A stretch of 64,000 nucleotides of DNA from the NCBI GenBank assembly GCA_023565505.1, contig JAIMBI010000003.1, forward strand, positions 96,809 through 160,808, in the 5' to 3' direction. The notes under the pieces were generated by a model. The model was given only the letters and a program-made list of their open reading frames with translations, ran no database searches and had not been told where the DNA came from. Shown in pieces: positions 59,855 through 64,000 of this stretch. Numbering within the stretch: the first letter of the stretch is position 1; the number at the start of each line of letters is the position of its first letter. A program made the translations under genes and the position numbers. Origin of the DNA: Actinomycetes bacterium (GTDB taxonomy: Bacteria > Bacillota > Sulfobacillia > Sulfobacillales > JAIMBI01).

Positions 59855-61048
59855 TCAGTACGACCGAGGCAGTCCCAGCACGTTTTCGGCCACGTAGTTG
59901 AGGATCATCTCGTTGTTGACGGGAGCCGTCTTGAGCAGCCGGACCGGCGCGAGCATCTGCACCAGGTAGTAGTCCTTGACGAACCCGCTCCCGCCGTGGG
60001 TCTGGATGGCCCGGTCGATGGCCTCGAAGGCGGTCTCCGCGGCCAGGTACTTGGCCATGTTGGCCCACGCCCCGACGGTGCGGGGATCCAGGCGGCGGTC
60101 GAACCCCTCCGCCGCCCGGAGGGTGAGCATCCAGGCGGCCTCCTGCAGGATGCGGATCCGGGCCAGCGGATGCTGGACGGCCTGGTAGGCCCCGGTGGGC
60201 GTGTCGCCGAAGACCCGCCGTTCCTTGGCGTAGGCCACCGCCTTGTCCAGGCAGTACCCGGTCATGCCCACGCCGATCGCCGCCCCGATGATTCGCTCGG
60301 GGTTCAGGGCCTCGAAGAGCAGCCGTACCCCTTCGTGCTCCGGCCCGATGCGGCGGTCCTCCTCCACCTCGACGTCGTCGAAGAAGAGCTGGAACTGGCG
60401 GAAGCCCTCGATGCCCACCGTCTCCATGGCCTGGTAGCGCAGGCCCGGCGCCGTACGGTCCACCAGGAACAGCGACAGGCCGTACTGGCGCGGCAGGCCC
60501 TGGGCCACGACGTCGGCGTACGGCACCGTCCGCGCCACGACCAGGATGCCGTCGGCCACGTCCACCCCGGTGATCCAGGCCTTCTGCCCGTTCAGGCGGT
60601 AGCCCCCGTCCACGCGCCGCGCCACCGTCCGGATGCGAAAGGTGTTGGTGCCGGCGTCCGGCTCGGTGATGGCGAACGCCAACTTGATCCGCCCCGCCGC
60701 GATGGGCGGCAGCCACCGGCGCTTCTGGGCCTCCGTGCCCCCGTTGAGGATGGCCATGGCGTCCATGGTGGTGAGCAGCACCAGCGTGTTGGACAGGGCG
60801 TAGCGGCTGAACACCTCCATCACCAGCGCCATGGCGGTGAGGCCCAGGCCGGATCCTCCGTACTCCTCGGGTATCATCGCCGCCAGAAGCCCGGCCCGGG
60901 CCATCTCCTCCCAGACCTCTTCCGGAAACCGCTGCTCTTCGAAGATGGTGCGCAGATACTCCCGGTGGCGCGGCCGCAGCCGGTCCATGACCGTCTCCGC
61001 CGCCTCCACCACAGCCGCCTGCTCCGGCGTCAGGAACGCGCGCTCCAC
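59855..61048 (-). CDS. acyl-CoA dehydrogenase
   Basis: A 397-residue flavoprotein dehydrogenase. AFAITEPDAGTNTFRI substrate/FAD loop, NGQKAWITGVDVAD, ERRVFGDTPTGAYQAVQHPLA and THGGSGFVKDYYLVQM. At the C-terminal active-site region it reads PVNNEMILNYVAENVL, with a glutamate preceding MILN in place of the usual EGTS-type motif, as seen in some CaiA-like branches. First gene of the operon; GTG 61048 follows GAGGGG. Transfers electrons to ETF, whose genes are not in the window. Confidence 0.86.
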   Translation of the reverse strand: MERAFLTPEQAAVVEAAETVMDRLRPRHREYLRTIFEEQRFPEEVWEEMARAGLLAAMIPEEYGGSGLGLTAMALVMEVFSRYALSNTLVLLTTMDAMAILNGGTEAQKRRWLPPIAAGRIKLAFAITEPDAGTNTFRIRTVARRVDGGYRLNGQKAWITGVDVADGILVVARTVPYADVVAQGLPRQYGLSLFLVDRTAPGLRYQAMETVGIEGFRQFQLFFDDVEVEEDRRIGPEHEGVRLLFEALNPERIIGAAIGVGMTGYCLDKAVAYAKERRVFGDTPTGAYQAVQHPLARIRILQEAAWMLTLRAAEGFDRRLDPRTVGAWANMAKYLAAETAFEAIDRAIQTHGGSGFVKDYYLVQMLAPVRLLKTAPVNNEMILNYVAENVLGLPRSY

Positions 61049-61083
61049 GATGTCCCCTCCTCGCCTGGTGGGATATAGTGTAA

Positions 61084-61109
61084 TTGTTGATTGACCAGAC
61101 AGTCAACAA
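61084..61109. promoter_or_regulatory. TetR-type operator between acyl-CoA dehydrogenase and tetR
   Basis: TTGACCAGACAGTCAA (61091-61106) is an inverted repeat (TTGAC-6-GTCAA) of the form bound by fatty-acid-type TetR repressors, with an extra outer repeat TTGTTGA (61084-61090) and TCAACAA (61103-61109). It lies 36 bases from one start and 35 from the other, in the only AT-rich DNA of the divergent region. Confidence 0.6.
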
Positions 61110-61143
61110 GAAGTGCGCGACGGGACGAAAGAGGGGGATACGT

Positions 61144-61872
61144 GTGACAACGCGGCGGGGGGCGGCGGCCGAGGCACGCCGGGCGGACATCCTGCGGGCC
61201 GCGGCGGAGCTGTTCTTCGTGCAGGGCTTCGAGCGGACCACGGTGCGCGACATCGCCGACCGTCTGGGCATCCAGACCGGCACGGTCTTCTACCACTTCG
61301 CCTCCAAGCAGGCCCTGCTCGAGGCCGTCATGCACCACGGCCTGGACCGGGCGCTGGAGCGCGTTGAAGGAGCCCGGGCCGCCGGTCCGGACCCGGTGGT
61401 GCGGCTCGCCGCGCTCTTCCGGGCCCACCTGGAGGCGCTCCTGGACCCGGAGACGCGCTACCCCCTCAAGGTGCTCCTCTTCGAGAAGCGGTCGCTGGAA
61501 CCATCCGCGCGCCAAGCGGTCGACCGACGCCTCGCCGGTTACGAAGCGCTCTACAAGGACGCCTTGGCCGAGGCGGCCGCGGCGGGCGCCATCACCGAGG
61601 AACCCCGGTCCCTTCGGTCGTTCGTGTTCGGAGCGCTCAACTGGACGCTCAACTGGTATGAACCGGACCGCGGGCTGGACGCGGCCACCCTGGTGGACCG
61701 GTTCGTCCACCTGGCCCTGAAGGCCGCAGGGGCCCGCCCGGAGGTTCCGGACGGGCAGGGGACCGACGAACCGGGCCGCCGGGAGGGCGGACCCGCCTCA
61801 GGCCCGGCGGCTCAGGGTCGTCCCGCCCGGCGGAGCTCGGGCGGGGGAAAGGCGGGCCGGGCGAACCAATAG
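61144..61872 (+). CDS. TetR/AcrR-family repressor of the acyl-CoA operon
   Basis: A 242-residue regulator. N-terminal HTH: ILRAAAELFFVQGFERTTVRDIADRLGIQ is the DNA-binding part (seen as AELFFVQGFERTT, then IADRLGIQTGTVFYHFASK); a helical TetR_C-type domain follows with WTLNWYEPDRGLDAATL, and an Arg/Gly-rich tail. GTG 61144 has AGAGGGGG six bases upstream; an upstream TTG at 61084 would run through the operator. Divergent from the AtuA-type operon; probably induced by an acyl-CoA. Its 3' end overlaps the convergent EAL gene by 61 bases. Confidence 0.85.
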   Translation: MTTRRGAAAEARRADILRAAAELFFVQGFERTTVRDIADRLGIQTGTVFYHFASKQALLEAVMHHGLDRALERVEGARAAGPDPVVRLAALFRAHLEALLDPETRYPLKVLLFEKRSLEPSARQAVDRRLAGYEALYKDALAEAAAAGAITEEPRSLRSFVFGALNWTLNWYEPDRGLDAATLVDRFVHLALKAAGARPEVPDGQGTDEPGRREGGPASGPAAQGRPARRSSGGGKAGRANQ

Positions 61873-62603
61873 CCTTGGCCGGCGTCGAAGCCGAGAGCGA
61901 TGAGCGCCTCGACCTGCTCCGCGGTCTCGACCCCCTCGGCGATCACCTGCGCCCCTTCCGCGTGGGCGGCGCACACCAGCGCCCGCAGCACCGCCCGCGT
62001 CATGGCGTCGTCCACCACGCCGGCCACGAGCGCCCGGTCCACCTTCACCCACGCGGGCCTGAGTGCCACCCACCGCACGAGGTCCGCCTCGCCGACGCCG
62101 AGGTCGTCCTGGGCCCACACGATGTGCGGATACCGCTCCCGCACCCCGACCCAGGCGGGCATGTCGCGGGTGCCGTGCTCGGCGACCTCCGCGACCAGAT
62201 GGTCGGGCGCCACCCACCGGGACAGCGCGGCCCAATGGGTGCCGAGCGCGTCGGCATCCGCGATGGTGGACCAGCGGAGGTTCACGAACAGCCGGAGATG
62301 GGCGGGCCAGGGAGCCAGACGGGCCAGGGTGGCCTCTACGGCCGAGAGGCACGCTTGGTCGGCGCGGTTACCCCATCCTGCCCGGGCGGCCGCCTCGAGC
62401 CACCGGTCGGGGGCCACCGGGCGCCCGTGCACTTCCGGACGCGCCAGGGCCTCGTAGCCGATGACGTGTCCGTCGGCGAGGGAGACGATGGGTTGGAAGA
62501 CCGTCGCGATCCGCGCCCCCTCGACCTCGACGGCCGGCGCCGGGGCCGGAAGGCCTCCGGGCCCGAACGCGTCTCCCTCGGTCGGAGGAATGGACGGCGC
62601 CAT
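61812..62603 (-). CDS. EAL-domain c-di-GMP phosphodiesterase
   Basis: A 263-residue stand-alone EAL protein. Metal and substrate residues are kept: E in GYEALARP, N in LFVNLRW, E in LVAEVAEH, the aspartate pair in AQDDLGVGE, K in WVKVDRAL, E in VIAEGVET and Q in DAGQGYW. It is therefore likely an active hydrolase of cyclic di-GMP to pGpG. No sensor domain beyond a 25-residue Pro-rich N-terminal stretch. ATG 62603 follows GGAGGGG. The region 62604-62862 upstream holds no other gene. Confidence 0.84.
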   Translation of the reverse strand: MAPSIPPTEGDAFGPGGLPAPAPAVEVEGARIATVFQPIVSLADGHVIGYEALARPEVHGRPVAPDRWLEAAARAGWGNRADQACLSAVEATLARLAPWPAHLRLFVNLRWSTIADADALGTHWAALSRWVAPDHLVAEVAEHGTRDMPAWVGVRERYPHIVWAQDDLGVGEADLVRWVALRPAWVKVDRALVAGVVDDAMTRAVLRALVCAAHAEGAQVIAEGVETAEQVEALIALGFDAGQGYWFARPAFPPPELRRAGRP

Positions 62604-62862
62604 CGCGTTGCTCCCCTCCGAGGCGAAGCCGCACCGAGGTTTTCCACGCCCCGAGCGTCTGTGCCTCCAGTCGATGCATCGTACGAAGCGCGGATAAGCG
62701 TGCGTCCTCTTCAGGGAATTCGTGGGCCCGCGCGACGAACCGTCCGTCGTCCCGGGGCGACACTTGCCTCAAAGCGCCACAAGATGCCGGCGCGGACCCG
62801 CTCCGGGTTCAAGAAGCCGACCCGGCCGCCGGGCCACGCCGGTGCTCGCGACGGATCTCGCT

Positions 62863-63218
62863 AGGGTTTGTCCGGAATGACGGCCACGGCGTTGATCTCG
62901 ATGAGCATGCGGGGGTCCACCAGGGAGGTGACCTGCACCAGCGTGCTGGCGGGATAGGGCGGCGGGAAAAACTCCCGCCGAACCTGGTGCACCTGATCCA
63001 GATGGCGCATGTCCGTGAGGAAGACCGTCACGCTGGCGATGTCCGCGAGGCTCCCCCGGCCGCGGCGAGAACCGCCTGGATGTTCAGCAGCACCTGGCGC
63101 TCTGGGCCACGATGTCCCCCACGCCGACGACGTTTCCCGCGGCGTCGGTCGCAGTCTGGCCCGAAATGAACAGAAGCCGGCCGCCGTGCGCCTAGGCGGC
63201 GTGGAAGGTCCGCTTCAT
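62863..63218 (-). pseudogene. RidA/YjgF-family gene, inactivated
   Basis: Reading from ATG 63218: MKRTFHAA, then TAG, then AHGGRLLFISGQTATDAAG and VVGVGDIVAQ; a one-base deletion shifts to RQVLLNIQAVLAAAGG, and another shifts to SLADIASVTVFLTDMRHLD and the rest, ending VAVIPDKP at TAG 62863. The pieces join into a complete RidA-like enamine deaminase of usual length. One stop and two single-base losses make it a pseudogene, unless the sequence has errors here. Confidence 0.75.
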
Positions 63219-63827
63219 GATAGCGTACTCCTCCCCGACGATCGTCCTGACCGGTCGGACTGCAGCGATCCGTTCACCTCCGACTCTATCCGCCGGTCTC
63301 CGACCGCCCCATGGGATAATGGCGCAATCCCCAACAGTCCGACGTCGTGCTCAATTGCGCCGACTGGGCCCGTGCATCCGGGCGGTTACACCCAGGCCAA
63401 GGGCTGTTGGGCGGAGGACGGTCGTGACCAAAGTCCAGGGTCGGAAGTCCCGGCTCGCCGGACGACCGTTCCCGCCTATTCAGGAGGCATGATGCGGGGC
63501 GGCATCACCGGCCGCGTCACGGACCGGTGGACAGCCCCGGGGGCCAGCAACGCTCAGTCAAGAGGAGGATAAGACGTCAAGCCGTGGGGAGCCAGGTCGA
63601 CGGCACCGTCTACGCGACCCCGCCTCCGATCGTGGCTCGTCAGGGCGGGCCTGTGTCGGCCGTCTTTGGGGACGCCGTATCTCATGCGAAGACGCGCCAG
63701 CCTCGTCTTAGCGATCCGCGCGGGTATCCGCCGTGCCTCGACCCGCCCGGCGGCGGTCCGGTGCGCCCGGCGCCCGGGGGCGCCCCCCAGGGCAGCCTGC
63801 GGATTGCCGGAACCGCCCCGGACGGGC
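63219..63827. other. no supported gene; palindrome at 63769-63784
   Basis: No convincing gene is seen. A GGCGCCC-2-GGGCGCC palindrome (63769-63784), 44 bases beyond the stop of the permease gene, could be its terminator, though without a T-run. GATAAT near 63315 resembles a -10 box but no -35 or downstream gene supports it. Confidence 0.35.
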
Positions 63828-64000
63828 CTATTCGAACCGCAGGGCCTGCATGGGGTCAAGCCGCGCCGCCTTCCGCGCCGGCCACACCCCGAACCCGATC
63901 CCCACCAGCAGCGCGAAGCCCAGCGAGATGAGCACCGCCGGCACCGAAATGAGGCCGGACAGGTGCAGCACGAGGCCCCCGATCGCCGCCACCCCCACGC
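63828..64000 (-). CDS. MacB/FtsX-type ABC transporter permease, C-terminal end (cut by window)
   Basis: The last 57 codons of a permease whose start lies beyond the window. It contains a transmembrane helix (SVPAVLISLGFALLVGIGFG) followed by VWPARKAARLDPMQALRFE, the usual ending of MacB/LolC-type permeases (YPARKAARLDP-EALR-E). The ATPase and adaptor are presumably further right. Stop TAG at 63828. Confidence 0.82.
   Translation of the reverse strand, partial: VGVAAIGGLVLHLSGLISVPAVLISLGFALLVGIGFGVWPARKAARLDPMQALRFE

Noticed and set aside
63009..63572. A 187-codon plus-strand frame near the right edge
   Set aside because: It is antisense to the RidA pseudogene in its first part and has no motif or ribosome binding site.

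Overview
The window is GC-rich throughout (third codon positions are almost all G or C), with strong AGGAGG-type ribosome binding sites, many GTG and some TTG starts, and long trains of genes overlapping by 4 bases (ATGA or GTGA). Together with a LacI/ROK/TetR regulator mix and Firmicute-like gene versions, this suggests a high-GC, probably thermophilic or environmental Bacillota (Symbiobacteriia/Thermaerobacter/Limnochordia-like). That placement is an inference from style; there is no rRNA or other marker here. No rRNA, tRNA, CRISPR array or intact insertion sequence was found.

Layout. 0.7-6.1 kb: a cyclohexanecarboxylate degradation operon (AliA, AliB, BadH, BadI types) with a divergent TetR. 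6.3-7.0 kb: a secreted retropepsin-like protein. 7.0-20.9 kb: a 12-gene minus-strand run for sugar-acid catabolism (two IlvD/Edd dehydratases, HpaI aldolase, 2-hydroxyacid dehydrogenase, a rearranged altronate-dehydratase-type enzyme, four-carbon acid sugar kinase, PdxA2, an enolase-superfamily dehydratase and FAH-family proteins). 21-27 kb: a mixed region with a wrecked antitoxin/VapC pair, a flavin disulfide reductase whose active-site cysteine codon is UGA, a tandem GNAT protein, an ApbE flavin transferase with a ferric-reductase-like membrane protein, and a MazF remnant. 27.4-33.5 kb: a tartrate/malate dehydrogenase, LarC, LarE, LarB (nickel-pincer cofactor), sugar kinase and hydroxypyruvate isomerase-like operon. 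33.6-37.9 kb: an unknown protein, a frameshifted lipoprotein gene, an orphan Dam-type methylase and a glycerol-dehydrogenase-like enzyme. 37.9-42.5 kb: a complete branched-chain amino acid-type ABC importer. 42.8-46.6 kb: LacI regulator, DapA-family aldolase, DhaK and DhaL. 46.8-53.4 kb: an MFS transporter, SDR, enolase-superfamily dehydratase and metallo-beta-lactamase-fold hydrolase operon with a divergent ROK regulator and a further enolase-superfamily gene. 54.2-61.9 kb: an AtuA-like acyl-CoA carboxylation/oxidation operon with a divergent TetR. 61.8-64.0 kb: an EAL protein, a RidA pseudogene and the end of a MacB/FtsX permease.

Taken together this is a catabolic island: importers, local repressors and enzymes for sugar acids, tetronates, tartrate or malate, alicyclic acids and branched acids, feeding pyruvate, dihydroxyacetone phosphate and acyl-CoA pools.

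The two most striking observations are (1) a probable selenoprotein: a CoA-disulfide-reductase/NADH-oxidase-family gene (22142-23485) with in-frame UGA exactly at the catalytic cysteine, no cysteine codon anywhere else, an otherwise intact frame and a SECIS-like hairpin 21 nt downstream; and (2) a rearranged sugar-acid dehydratase (12326-15587) in which the SAF domain is fused to an FAH domain and two UxaA-type proteins keep complementary halves of the cysteine motifs, all translationally coupled to a tetronate kinase.
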